A stretch of DNA of 64,000 nucleotides from Candidatus Nitrosopumilus sp. (GTDB taxonomy: Archaea > Thermoproteota > Nitrososphaeria > Nitrososphaerales > Nitrosopumilaceae). Under the pieces are notes generated by a model, which worked only from the letters and a program-made list of their open reading frames with translations, had not been told where the DNA came from and searched no databases. Location of the stretch: positions 1 to 64,000 of the forward strand of contig JABSRD010000002.1 of assembly GCA_013215285.1 (NCBI GenBank), in the 5' to 3' direction. Made by a program: the position numbers and the translations under genes. Within the stretch, counting starts at the first letter, position 1. Every line of letters begins with the position of its first letter. This document shows positions 23,996 to 31,385 of the stretch, one piece after another.

Positions 23996-25156
23996 ATGGT
24001 AAATGAGCATGCATTAACAGTCAGTTTAGAAGAATTTGGATTAAGCAAGTATGAAGCACAAGCATACGTATCTTTAATTGCTAAAGGGACAATATCTGCA
24101 AGTGAATTGGCCTATTATTCAGAAATTCCAAGAACAAAAGTTTATCCAACTTTGTTGAAATTAGAAAATAAAAAACTGGTGATAATTTCAAAGAGTAAGC
24201 CAATAATGTGTACTGCAATTGCACCAGAAGATGCATTTGATGGAATAATTCATGAGCAAATCAACAAGGTTACTGCTATGAATACACTAGTTTCAAATTT
24301 GAAGAAGGCAAGTGAGGAAAGTAGAAAATCAAAAGGGTCAGAGGAAAAAAGATATTTTCATCTTAGTGCAAATAATGTTTTAGGGCGATTACAAATCATG
24401 ATTGAGGGTTCAAAATCATCAATTAAAATAATGACAGACCAGTGGGGTTTTGGATTATTAGCTGAATGCAAAGAACAATTATTATCAGTATTACGTCGAA
24501 ATTTGGACGTTAAGATTCTCATATCCCCAACTCAGATTTGTTCTGAAATGTTTAGAAGCATTCCAGATGGAATAGAAATTAGAGCATCAGAGATTACACA
24601 AAATTGTTTCATTTTTGATGAAACTGAATTATTGATGATAAATAATAATAACGGAAAAGGAGCAATTTTCTCATCAACTGAAATTCTTGGAGTTAATCAA
24701 GAAAGAATATTTTCAAGTATCTGGAAGAATGCACTAAAAACAAGAGCTCTTGCAGATATGACAAAGACAGAAGCTCAAGAAATTTACAAAATTATCAAGA
24801 CAATAAATGAAATAGGTTTGATGCATATTTTAAACTCCACAATGGTGTCAAAAAAACCAGAATTTGACATGTTCAAATTATTAGAAAAAAATGGAATTTC
24901 TTTAAAGTCAAAATCACTTGATGACATTATAGAAATGATGGATGCAGTTATGCAGATTACTTGTTCAGGACATGTAAATTTTGAGGCAAACACCAAAAAC
25001 ATTACAGTTGAATCAAAACTAAACAGTGGACATTCACTACCATGGGTTTCTATTTTGGATGGATGTTTACAAAAACAAGGTTACAAAACGAGAACAGTGT
25101 ATCAAAACAATTCCAATAAAGGCGAAAAAATCTACATTAAGATAAGTAAAAACTAA
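23996..25156 (+). CDS. TrmB-family transcriptional regulator
   Basis: 386 aa. An N-terminal winged helix (residues ~10-75: LEEFGLSKYEAQAYVSLIAK, I-P-R-T-K-V-Y-P-T-L-L-K-L-E) is of the TrmB/SugR type. It is followed by a coiled-coil-like stretch and a phospholipase-D-like effector fold (around residues 120-250, I-K-I-M-T-D-Q-W-G-F). An extra C-terminal region of ~110 residues is beyond the usual TrmB core. The ligand is unknown. It is divergent from the CdvB-like/CdvC operon across a 160-bp spacer, so regulation of that operon is possible. Thaumarchaea carry many TrmB paralogues. Confidence 0.85.
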   Translation: MVNEHALTVSLEEFGLSKYEAQAYVSLIAKGTISASELAYYSEIPRTKVYPTLLKLENKKLVIISKSKPIMCTAIAPEDAFDGIIHEQINKVTAMNTLVSNLKKASEESRKSKGSEEKRYFHLSANNVLGRLQIMIEGSKSSIKIMTDQWGFGLLAECKEQLLSVLRRNLDVKILISPTQICSEMFRSIPDGIEIRASEITQNCFIFDETELLMINNNNGKGAIFSSTEILGVNQERIFSSIWKNALKTRALADMTKTEAQEIYKIIKTINEIGLMHILNSTMVSKKPEFDMFKLLEKNGISLKSKSLDDIIEMMDAVMQITCSGHVNFEANTKNITVESKLNSGHSLPWVSILDGCLQKQGYKTRTVYQNNSNKGEKIYIKISKN

Positions 25157-25183
25157 AATCAGCCAAAAATAGGCATAAAAGCC

Positions 25184-25639
25184 TTGATTGAGGAAAAACT
25201 AGAGTCATTAGGAATAACACTTCCAAATCCTCCAACGCCTGCAGGATCATATGTTCCAGTAATCAGAACTGGAAATTTACTTTTCATCTCAGGACAAATT
25301 CCCATGGAAAATGGAAAGGTGATTTTCAAGGGAAAGGTTTCAGATGATAACTTGGAGACTGCTCAAAAATCTGCAAAAATGTGTGCCATAAACATTTTAG
25401 CGCAAATTAAAAGAGAAGTCGGAGATTTAGATAAAGTATCCAAAATAGTAAGATTGTCAGGATTTGTTAATTCTGTTTCAGAATTTACACAACACCCAAA
25501 AGTTATCAATCCAGCTTCAGATTTGTTTTTTGAAATATTTGGTGAAAAAGGAAAGCATTCTAGAATTGCAGTTGGAGTTGCAAGTTTACCATTAGGTTCA
25601 ATGACTGAAATTGATGCAATTATTGAAGTTTCAGAATAA
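25184..25639 (+). CDS. RidA/YjgF-family protein
   Basis: 151 aa with family marks G-S-Y-V-P-V-I-R-T-G-N-L-L-F-I-S-G-Q near residues 22-39, a central N-I-L-A-Q-I helix, and a C-terminal R-I-A-V-G-V-A-S-L-P-L-G segment that includes the family Arg. It is of the longer YjgF-like subgroup rather than the 125-aa enamine/imine deaminase type, so 2-aminoacrylate deaminase activity is plausible but not assured. The start is TTG, 27 bp after the TrmB-type gene, so it may be cotranscribed with it. Confidence 0.85.
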   Translation: MIEEKLESLGITLPNPPTPAGSYVPVIRTGNLLFISGQIPMENGKVIFKGKVSDDNLETAQKSAKMCAINILAQIKREVGDLDKVSKIVRLSGFVNSVSEFTQHPKVINPASDLFFEIFGEKGKHSRIAVGVASLPLGSMTEIDAIIEVSE

Positions 25640-25671
25640 ATGAATTCTTTAAGAATTTTAATTAGAATGAA

Positions 25672-26151
25672 TCAAACAATTTTTTGTAATTGTTGTTCTT
25701 GTTTTAATTTGTAAGCAGTTAATCCTGCAAATCCAAAAATTATCACCAATCCAACATAAGCTAAAACTTGACTATATTCAATCAACACTGCAGATACGCC
25801 AGTTCCAACAATTCCTAGAAGTAATGATAATACATACAACCACCAACCGCAACAACCTAGTGGAACTAGAGAGAAAAATGAGAAAAATGATGTGGTTGCA
25901 ACGCTTCCGGAATTTCCACCAAAAGCTTTTTTCTGTATATTTAGTTTACATCCCAATGATTTACTTTTTTCAGACAAGAAAACTTGTAGTCCTATTCCAA
26001 TACCCACTCCAATTATAACTATAGAATTTATTTGAAATGCTGCACTAATTGCTGCAAGTGGTTCTAATGCAGTAGTTGTAATTACAACTACTGAAAGATA
26101 TACAATAATTGTAATAATTCCAACAATTATTGCTTTTTGAATTGGTCGCAT
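25672..26151 (-). CDS. Four-helix membrane protein with a Cys-Cys-Gly-Trp-Trp motif
   Basis: 159 aa with about four transmembrane helices (residues ~7-28, 42-58, 88-118, 128-147). A G-C-C-G-W-W-L-Y motif sits at the middle of the third, and a second Cys lies in the preceding loop. I do not recognise the family; the paired Cys near the membrane could bind metal or form a disulfide. It starts one base after the stop of the DUF3179 gene, so the two products probably act together at the membrane. Confidence 0.7.
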   Translation of the reverse strand: MRPIQKAIIVGIITIIVYLSVVVITTTALEPLAAISAAFQINSIVIIGVGIGIGLQVFLSEKSKSLGCKLNIQKKAFGGNSGSVATTSFFSFFSLVPLGCCGWWLYVLSLLLGIVGTGVSAVLIEYSQVLAYVGLVIIFGFAGLTAYKLKQEQQLQKIV

Positions 26152-27258
26152 CTATTCATCACCAAAAACTAGAGTTTCAGGATGAAATGCTACCCATGCA
26201 AACCAAAATCCAGGCTCAATTGGGATTCGCTCTAATTGTTTTCCCTCATATTTACCAGAAATTGATAATCCATCATAATTCCATTCAGAATTAGTTAGGG
26301 TGTCAGTAATTTTATTATCAGCATACACAAAATCTAATATTTGATCATCAATTGTTCTCTCAAAAGCACGAGAGTTTTGAGAAAACAAAGAAACAAGCAT
26401 TACAGGAATCTCACCAATAGAATCATTGAGAATAATATTTGATTCAATATCATTTTGTTTGTAAGCTTTGTAAATATCATCTCGATTAAATCCAAGAATT
26501 ATTTCTTTAGGAACCATTCTATCATCGCTATAATCTACTGGAAACATTATTCGTGGTTCAGTGTAATAACTTCCATAAGGATCAGTAGCGTACGAACGAA
26601 TATGTCCGGTATCAGTTGTCATTACTAATGTATCAGAATGAAGTATTTTCCAATCACCCCAAGTAATAACATCAAACGGAATTATGTTTAGCTGATATCC
26701 ACTTAATTCTCCTTTTACTGCCATGCCAAGTGCTTGACTCCAATAAGATTCAGTTAATCTATCATACATCAACAAATTACTGTTGTATAGTTTTCCTGAA
26801 GTTCCAAATTCTACTTCTTGCCCATCAATAATTCTCTCAAATACCTGATTCGTATAACACAAAGGACAGTAAGTGACAGATACTGGAGTTCCTCCAACTT
26901 TGTCATTTACTATTTCATGCCAAACCAAAATAAAGAGAGGATAAGCTTTTGATTCTCCATTAATTTCTAATCCGATTACAACATCAGAATCAGACATAAA
27001 GTTTGAGTTCTGTACATCTGCAAATATAGGATTATCAATTGATGGGATTCCATCTTTTGGTGGACCTCCACCTCTAATCTTATCAAGAGGTATGAGATGT
27101 TTGACACCATTAGTCTCCATCAGAGTAAGTGTAGACTTAAAATTGGCAGAAGTGGGATTAGTAATGCTAATTTCAGTAGATTCATCTTGAAATGAAATAG
27201 CTAATACTACAAGCATTACACTAACTACAACAATTGGAACAAGTATCTTTAGATTCAT
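26152..27258 (-). CDS. DUF3179-domain membrane-anchored extracytoplasmic protein
   Basis: 368 aa. An N-terminal transmembrane anchor or signal (residues ~5-23) is followed by the DUF3179 domain. Recognisable segments are A-Y-P-L-F-I-L-V-W-H-E-I-V-N-D, V-T-Y-C-P-L-C-Y-T with a C-x2-C pair, and L-Y-N-S-N-L-L-M-Y-D-R-L-T-E-S-Y-W-S-Q. The C-terminal region contains W-N-Y-D-G and F-W-F-A-W. The function of this domain is unknown. It is directly followed by the four-helix membrane protein gene. Confidence 0.85.
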   Translation of the reverse strand: MNLKILVPIVVVSVMLVVLAISFQDESTEISITNPTSANFKSTLTLMETNGVKHLIPLDKIRGGGPPKDGIPSIDNPIFADVQNSNFMSDSDVVIGLEINGESKAYPLFILVWHEIVNDKVGGTPVSVTYCPLCYTNQVFERIIDGQEVEFGTSGKLYNSNLLMYDRLTESYWSQALGMAVKGELSGYQLNIIPFDVITWGDWKILHSDTLVMTTDTGHIRSYATDPYGSYYTEPRIMFPVDYSDDRMVPKEIILGFNRDDIYKAYKQNDIESNIILNDSIGEIPVMLVSLFSQNSRAFERTIDDQILDFVYADNKITDTLTNSEWNYDGLSISGKYEGKQLERIPIEPGFWFAWVAFHPETLVFGDE

Positions 27259-27281
27259 CTTTAAAGAAATGTTGTTTGTAA

Positions 27282-27293
27282 AATATTAAAAAA
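27282..27293 (-). promoter_or_regulatory. AT-rich TATA element of the DUF3179 operon
   Basis: TAATATTTTAC on the minus strand is centred about 29 bp upstream of the ATG at 27258. Confidence 0.35.
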
Positions 27294-27355
27294 TTGTTCC
27301 AAGTTTGTTTAGGATATGGGTAAATCCTTTTAATGAATAATAAAAATGTCTAGCC

Positions 27356-27778
27356 ATGAATGTAGATGCTACTCTAAAAGGAAATGTATTACATGATATT
27401 ACTCATTGGGGAATTAGAGCGTCAATTGGAGCTATATTCATCATACATAGTTTAAAGAAATTTGATCCTAGTTGGCAGGAATGGTTAATCAGTATTGGAA
27501 TTCCACCAGAAATGCAATTACCAATTGCATTAGCAGAATTAATTGGAGGAGTTTTGCTAGTAGTTGGAGTATTAACCAGAGTTACAGGCTCTATTTTTGC
27601 AGTAATTTTACTAGGTGCAATATTTCACATTAGATGGGAAAAGGGATTTTTTGTTTCTCAAGGAGGATGGGAATGGGATTTGGTAATGTTAGCTGTAGTT
27701 CTTACAATAATTACTGCAGGGCCAGGAAGAATATCAATTTCACATTTGGTTAAAAGAATCCCTAGATTCTTACAGTGA
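27356..27778 (+). CDS. DoxX-family membrane protein
   Basis: 140 aa with four hydrophobic helices in the DoxX pattern: R-A-S-I-G-A-I-F-I-I-H-S-L-K-K-F near residues 21-36, a P-I-A-L-A-E-L-I-G-G-V-L-L-V-V-G-V-L-T-R segment, then F-A-V-I-L-L-G-A-I-F-H and a final helix pair. DoxX proteins occur as small subunits of quinol or thiosulfate oxidoreductases or as stand-alone redox-stress proteins. No large-subunit partner is adjacent. It is divergent from the DUF3179 gene and converges without a gap on the DHH gene. Confidence 0.85.
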   Translation: MNVDATLKGNVLHDITHWGIRASIGAIFIIHSLKKFDPSWQEWLISIGIPPEMQLPIALAELIGGVLLVVGVLTRVTGSIFAVILLGAIFHIRWEKGFFVSQGGWEWDLVMLAVVLTIITAGPGRISISHLVKRIPRFLQ

Positions 27779-28873
27779 TTATTTTATTTTTTTATTTAAT
27801 TCTGTGATAAATTGTTTTATTTTTGGCTTTGGAACTACTGCACCACATGCTTTGTCATGTCCACCACCAGAACCACCAAGACTAGTAGCTAAAAGATTTA
27901 CAATCTTTCCCAAATGAACTTTGCAGTTTTTAGAGCCTCTAACTGAAACAGCATAAATTCCATGATCAACACGTTCTTTGTATGCAACGCCTACATCTTT
28001 TCCAGATAATCCCATCACAAAATTAACAGCACCACTTGCACCAGCATCTAAAATTTCCATGTGACCAAGATTCGACATAGTTTTCATTCCTTTCTTCACT
28101 TTAGCAATCATTTGAGATAATTTTTCTACCTGAATTTGAGCAAATTCAAAGGTATTTGGAATATCATGAGGGAATTTAGATTCGGATAATTCTTCTACTA
28201 AATATAATAAATAATCAGGTTCTCTTTGACGTCCAACGATATTGTATGTAAGAACAGTAGCGCTAATTAATGCAAATTGTCTATCATATATTTGAAGTAA
28301 TTTTGAACCTAATGGTCTGTCTTCCATATAATCAGTAATGGCAGCACAGGTTGCAACAAATGAAGCATGATCATTTAGTTTTGATTTGAATGCATGATAA
28401 ACCTGTACAGTAGTACACTCATTAATATCATGAATCACTTTGACTTTAATTTTTTCTAATGCTTTAACAACAGTAGGATCAATGTCATGATGGTCAATGT
28501 AAGTAACTACAACTTTATTTTTTCTAAGAGTTGTTAAAATATCAACGAATTCATCTTGGGTTTTTTTACTTAATCCCAAATCACAAATATATAATGATTT
28601 TAATTTTTTATCTCGAACTACTTGCTGTAATGCCTCCATTTGACCAGGATAATCAACTAAAATTGCATCGCCACCAAATGCTTGACGAATCAATGCAGCA
28701 GAACTAATACCATCATTATCTTCCTTATGAGAAATACAAATTACTTTAGAGCGTAACGTCTTTGTTGTTTTTTTAGGTGCTGTCTTTTTAGTTGTTTTTT
28801 TAGGTGCTGTCTTTTTAGTTGTTTTTTTAGGTGCTGTCTTTTTAGTTGTTTTTTTAGTTTTAGAGACAGTCAT
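27779..28873 (-). CDS. DHH-family phosphoesterase with a lysine-rich repeat head
   Basis: 364 aa. Residues ~40 onward form a DHH/DHHA1 phosphoesterase: motif I as S-H-K-E-D-N-D-G-I, C-D-L-G-L, then D-H-H-D-I-D, and a C-terminal G-G-S-G-G-G-H DHHA1 motif. Such enzymes hydrolyse nanoRNA, cyclic dinucleotides or single-stranded nucleic acid. The first ~38 residues are three K-K-T-T-K-K-T-A-P repeats plus flanks, strongly basic like histone H1 tails and likely to bind nucleic acid. A TATA element at 28897-28906 predicts a leaderless start at ATG 28873. Confidence 0.85.
   Translation of the reverse strand: MTVSKTKKTTKKTAPKKTTKKTAPKKTTKKTAPKKTTKTLRSKVICISHKEDNDGISSAALIRQAFGGDAILVDYPGQMEALQQVVRDKKLKSLYICDLGLSKKTQDEFVDILTTLRKNKVVVTYIDHHDIDPTVVKALEKIKVKVIHDINECTTVQVYHAFKSKLNDHASFVATCAAITDYMEDRPLGSKLLQIYDRQFALISATVLTYNIVGRQREPDYLLYLVEELSESKFPHDIPNTFEFAQIQVEKLSQMIAKVKKGMKTMSNLGHMEILDAGASGAVNFVMGLSGKDVGVAYKERVDHGIYAVSVRGSKNCKVHLGKIVNLLATSLGGSGGGHDKACGAVVPKPKIKQFITELNKKIK
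28755..28857 (-). repeat. 27-bp tandem repeat encoding KKTTKKTAP units
   Basis: About three to three and a half near-identical 27-bp units at the start of the DHH gene, all in frame. The encoded tail is about half lysine and carries Ala-Pro hinges. Confidence 0.8.
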
Positions 28874-28896
28874 TTAGATTGAAAAAATTATGAACC

Positions 28897-28906
28897 TTAT
28901 TTAAAT
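28897..28906 (-). promoter_or_regulatory. TATA box of the DHH gene
   Basis: ATTTAAATAA on the minus strand is centred about 28 bp from the ATG at 28873. Confidence 0.45.
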
Positions 28907-28919
28907 TAAGAATGGAAAA

Positions 28920-29111
28920 TTAAGATTCTCTAAATGATTTTTTGATAGGGTTGTTAATCAAGGAACTAGAGTCAATATAGACATCATACAGAGATAATCC
29001 ATCCATCTGTGTTTGATAGTCAATTTCTTGAATTTTGTGTAATTCCTCCATAGATGCATCAAGTATCAAATCATCTAATTTTTGTAAACGTTTTCGTTCT
29101 ATTGGAGTCAT
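28920..29111 (-). CDS. Small helical hypothetical protein
   Basis: 63 aa with a basic N-terminal helix (TPIERKRLQKLDDLILDASM) and an acidic middle (EELHKIQEIDYQ). No family is recognised. It lies upstream of the DHH gene with ~46 bp between them and is divergent from citrate synthase. Reading-frame length and position make it likely real, but support is modest. Confidence 0.5.
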   Translation of the reverse strand: MTPIERKRLQKLDDLILDASMEELHKIQEIDYQTQMDGLSLYDVYIDSSSLINNPIKKSFRES

Positions 29112-29197
29112 TTAATTTTTGATTAAGAATTTTCATTTATGACCAGAAGTTGTCAGATTAGACTAATTACTAAATTTCACATACATGATTTTGGAGA

Positions 29198-29207
29198 AAA
29201 TATAATA
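29198..29207 (+). promoter_or_regulatory. gltA: TATA box of citrate synthase
   Basis: AAATATAATA is centred about 27 bp before the ATG at 29230, indicating a leaderless mRNA. Confidence 0.5.
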
Positions 29208-29229
29208 GAAGATTTCTGATAGGCTCAAT

Positions 29230-30393
29230 ATGGAGACTAAAAACATCGGTTTACGAGGAATAGAGGTAGCAGATACCAAAATCTCGAATATTGATGGTGA
29301 AAAAGGCAAGCTCATTTATCGAGGATTTGATATTTTAGATCTTACAAAAAACTCAACCTTTGAGGAAACAGCATATCTATTACTTTACGATAATCTACCA
29401 ACTAAACCACAATTAGACGAGTTTAGTACAAAATTGATTGAGGCAAGAGAAATTCCAAAACAAATGCAAAGAAACATGGCAAATTGGAGAAAGGATGCAG
29501 ATCCTATGGATATGCTTCAAGCGTTCATTGCAGCACTTGCAGGGTATTATGATGAAGAATTTTCAAATAAAGAAGCAAGTATTGATAGAGCAATTAATCT
29601 AATTGCAAAAGTCCCTACAATTGTTGCAAGTTGGCAAAGAATCAGAAGTGGTTTAGAAGTAGTAGATCCTGATCCAACACTTAGTCATGCTGCAAATTTC
29701 CTTTACATGATGTCAGGGGAGAAACCAGATCCAGAGGTTGAAAAAATATTTGATATATGTTTAATTCTTCATGCAGATCATACTTTCAATGCATCAACAT
29801 TCACTGCAAGACAAGTTGCATCAACTAGGGCACATATGTATTCAGCAACTAGTGCAGCGATCGGGGCACTAAGTGGGGAATTGCATGGAGGTGCAAATAC
29901 AGAAGTTATGAAAATGTTGTTAGAAATTAAAGAAGTGTCAAAAGCTGAAGCGTGGGTAAAAGAAAGTATGAAAAAAGGAGATAGAATCATGGGAATGGGT
30001 CATGCAGTATACAGAACTTATGATCCAAGAGCACAAGTGTTAAAAAAATTATCAAGAAAACTTGCAGAGAAAACTAAAGAGCCATGGTTTGCAATTACCG
30101 AAAAAGTTGAGAATGTAACAATTACTGAAATGAAATCTCAGAAAGACAGAGACATTTATCCCAATGTGGATTTGTATAGTGCTTCACTTTACTATATGCT
30201 AAAAATTCCAGTTGACCTCAATACCCCAATATTTGCAATTTCAAGAGTCGTAGGATGGGCATCTCACATTATTGAAGAGAAATTTGCAGAAGCTGCACCA
30301 AAACCTGCACTATACAGACCAAAGGCAACATATGTTGGAAAATACTGCGGTCCAGAAGGTTGTGAATACAAAACACTAGACTTGAGAAAATAA
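29230..30393 (+). CDS. gltA: Citrate synthase
   Basis: 387 aa, the archaeal/Gram-positive length. It condenses acetyl-CoA and oxaloacetate at the entry of the TCA cycle. Visible are the start GLRGIEVADTKIS, Y-R-G-F-D-I, the first catalytic-His region L-H-G-G-A-N near residue 220, G-M-G-H-A-V-Y-R-T-Y-D-P-R-A and the P-N-V-D-L-Y-S-A-S catalytic Asp region. A 2-methylcitrate synthase role is possible in close relatives but less likely. It has its own promoter and ends 3 bp from a convergent small gene. Confidence 0.95.
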   Translation: METKNIGLRGIEVADTKISNIDGEKGKLIYRGFDILDLTKNSTFEETAYLLLYDNLPTKPQLDEFSTKLIEAREIPKQMQRNMANWRKDADPMDMLQAFIAALAGYYDEEFSNKEASIDRAINLIAKVPTIVASWQRIRSGLEVVDPDPTLSHAANFLYMMSGEKPDPEVEKIFDICLILHADHTFNASTFTARQVASTRAHMYSATSAAIGALSGELHGGANTEVMKMLLEIKEVSKAEAWVKESMKKGDRIMGMGHAVYRTYDPRAQVLKKLSRKLAEKTKEPWFAITEKVENVTITEMKSQKDRDIYPNVDLYSASLYYMLKIPVDLNTPIFAISRVVGWASHIIEEKFAEAAPKPALYRPKATYVGKYCGPEGCEYKTLDLRK

Positions 30394-30396
30394 TTT

Positions 30397-30603
30397 TTAA
30401 TTTCTTGTACTAAGCCACTCTTTTGCTTTAGAGTTAACATCATGTTTGTACAACACTTCAAAAACCATATCATAAAACGAGATACCTTTTTTCTGTGCCT
30501 GATCATCTAGCCATTTTATTCCATCTGCTAATTCTGGATCATATTCAGAAAATTCAACGAGTTCATCTACCATCTTAGAGAAGAAGGCTTGAGATTCAAT
30601 CAT
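30397..30603 (-). CDS. Small acidic hypothetical protein
   Basis: About 68 aa from the ATG at 30603 (MIESQAFFSKMVDELVEFSE). A longer frame from a TTG at 30657 exists, but that start would lie on the TATA box, so I prefer the ATG. The protein is helical and acidic, ending W-L-S-T-R-N. It is compact, has no known motif and converges with citrate synthase. Similar short proteins are frequent in thaumarchaea; the role is unknown. Confidence 0.55.
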   Translation of the reverse strand: MIESQAFFSKMVDELVEFSEYDPELADGIKWLDDQAQKKGISFYDMVFEVLYKHDVNSKAKEWLSTRN

Positions 30604-30645
30604 GAATACACATTTCAATATAGGATCATAAATGAAGGATTCAAA

Positions 30646-30654
30646 ATATATAGA
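30646..30654 (-). promoter_or_regulatory. TATA box of the 30603 small gene
   Basis: TATATATTT on the minus strand lies about 47 bp upstream of the ATG at 30603. It overlaps the alternative TTG start, which argues against that start. Confidence 0.4.
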
Positions 30655-30679
30655 CAAAACACCGCTTTTTGGTTGACAA

Positions 30680-31090
30680 TTGCACCATATTTTTTATGCT
30701 AATGGAGATGCAAAGGAAATTTCATGGGTTGTTGAAACTAATAATTCCACAATTAGACAAAAAAGAGAGCATGTGGAAATTTACAAAAATAAAGTGACAG
30801 AAATACAATCAAAGTATATTGCAATTCATGTTGGTTTGTTTTGGGGAATTGGAGTATTCATTATAAAAAATGAAGACAGTGTTAAAATAAAATTAGATGA
30901 AAAAGTAATGTATGATCATTTTATGTCTAATTCAAAAATTGAAGATAAATTCATAGAAAAACGAATTCAATTCATTAGACAATTAATAGAACAAAAAAAA
31001 TTAAAAATAAAATTTCAAATTATAGATACAGATGAAAATTTAGCTAGAAAAATTTCCAACACAAAAGAGCTTAAGACCAAAAACGATTAG
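30680..31090 (+). CDS. Conserved hypothetical thaumarchaeal protein
   Basis: 136 aa from a TTG start (HHIFYANGDAKEISWVVETN). It contains I-A-I-H-V-G-L-F-W-G-I-G-V-F-I-I-K-N near residues 47-64, then D-E-K-V-M-Y-D-H-F and a C-terminal basic helix with I-R-Q-L-I-E-Q-K-K-L. The alternating strand/helix pattern resembles an RNase H-like fold in outline, but the catalytic acidic set is not clear. I do not assign a function. It is divergent from the small gene ending at 30397 and followed by a ~295-bp spacer. Confidence 0.6.
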   Translation: MHHIFYANGDAKEISWVVETNNSTIRQKREHVEIYKNKVTEIQSKYIAIHVGLFWGIGVFIIKNEDSVKIKLDEKVMYDHFMSNSKIEDKFIEKRIQFIRQLIEQKKLKIKFQIIDTDENLARKISNTKELKTKND

Positions 31091-31385
31091 TTATTTGGTG
31101 ACAGCTCATTTGCATTGTTAATTGTGTTATATCCCAGATTCATAAAAGAAGGAGTTATTCAATTTTATTGACAACAGTAAAAATTCAATTAAAGCGATCA
31201 TGTAAAATTTTTAAAGAGTTAGTGAAAATTTTGTAAATATTTGAAGAAGTGTTAATTCAGTTACTTCAGAGTTTGAATTTGATATAAAAAATAATATGTA
31301 AAAATTCAATTAGAGGAAAATTGAAATTATGAACGTAATAATGAAGATTAGATTTATTTAGTCTGCATAAAGTTTTAGATTAATT
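31091..31385. other. AT-rich spacer upstream of the blue copper gene
   Basis: The 295 bp hold no supported gene. They contain a perfect 15-bp direct repeat (GTAAAAATTCAATTA at 31177-31191 and 31298-31312, 121 bp apart) and a TATA-like element near 31351-31360. Confidence 0.6.
31351..31360 (+). promoter_or_regulatory. TATA box of the blue copper protein gene
   Basis: GATTTATTTA is centred about 30 bp before the ATG at 31386. Confidence 0.4.

Noticed and set aside
30604-30657. N-terminal extension of the small gene ending at 30397 from TTG 30657
   Set aside because: The extension would cover a strong TATA element; ATG 30603 is at a usable distance from it.
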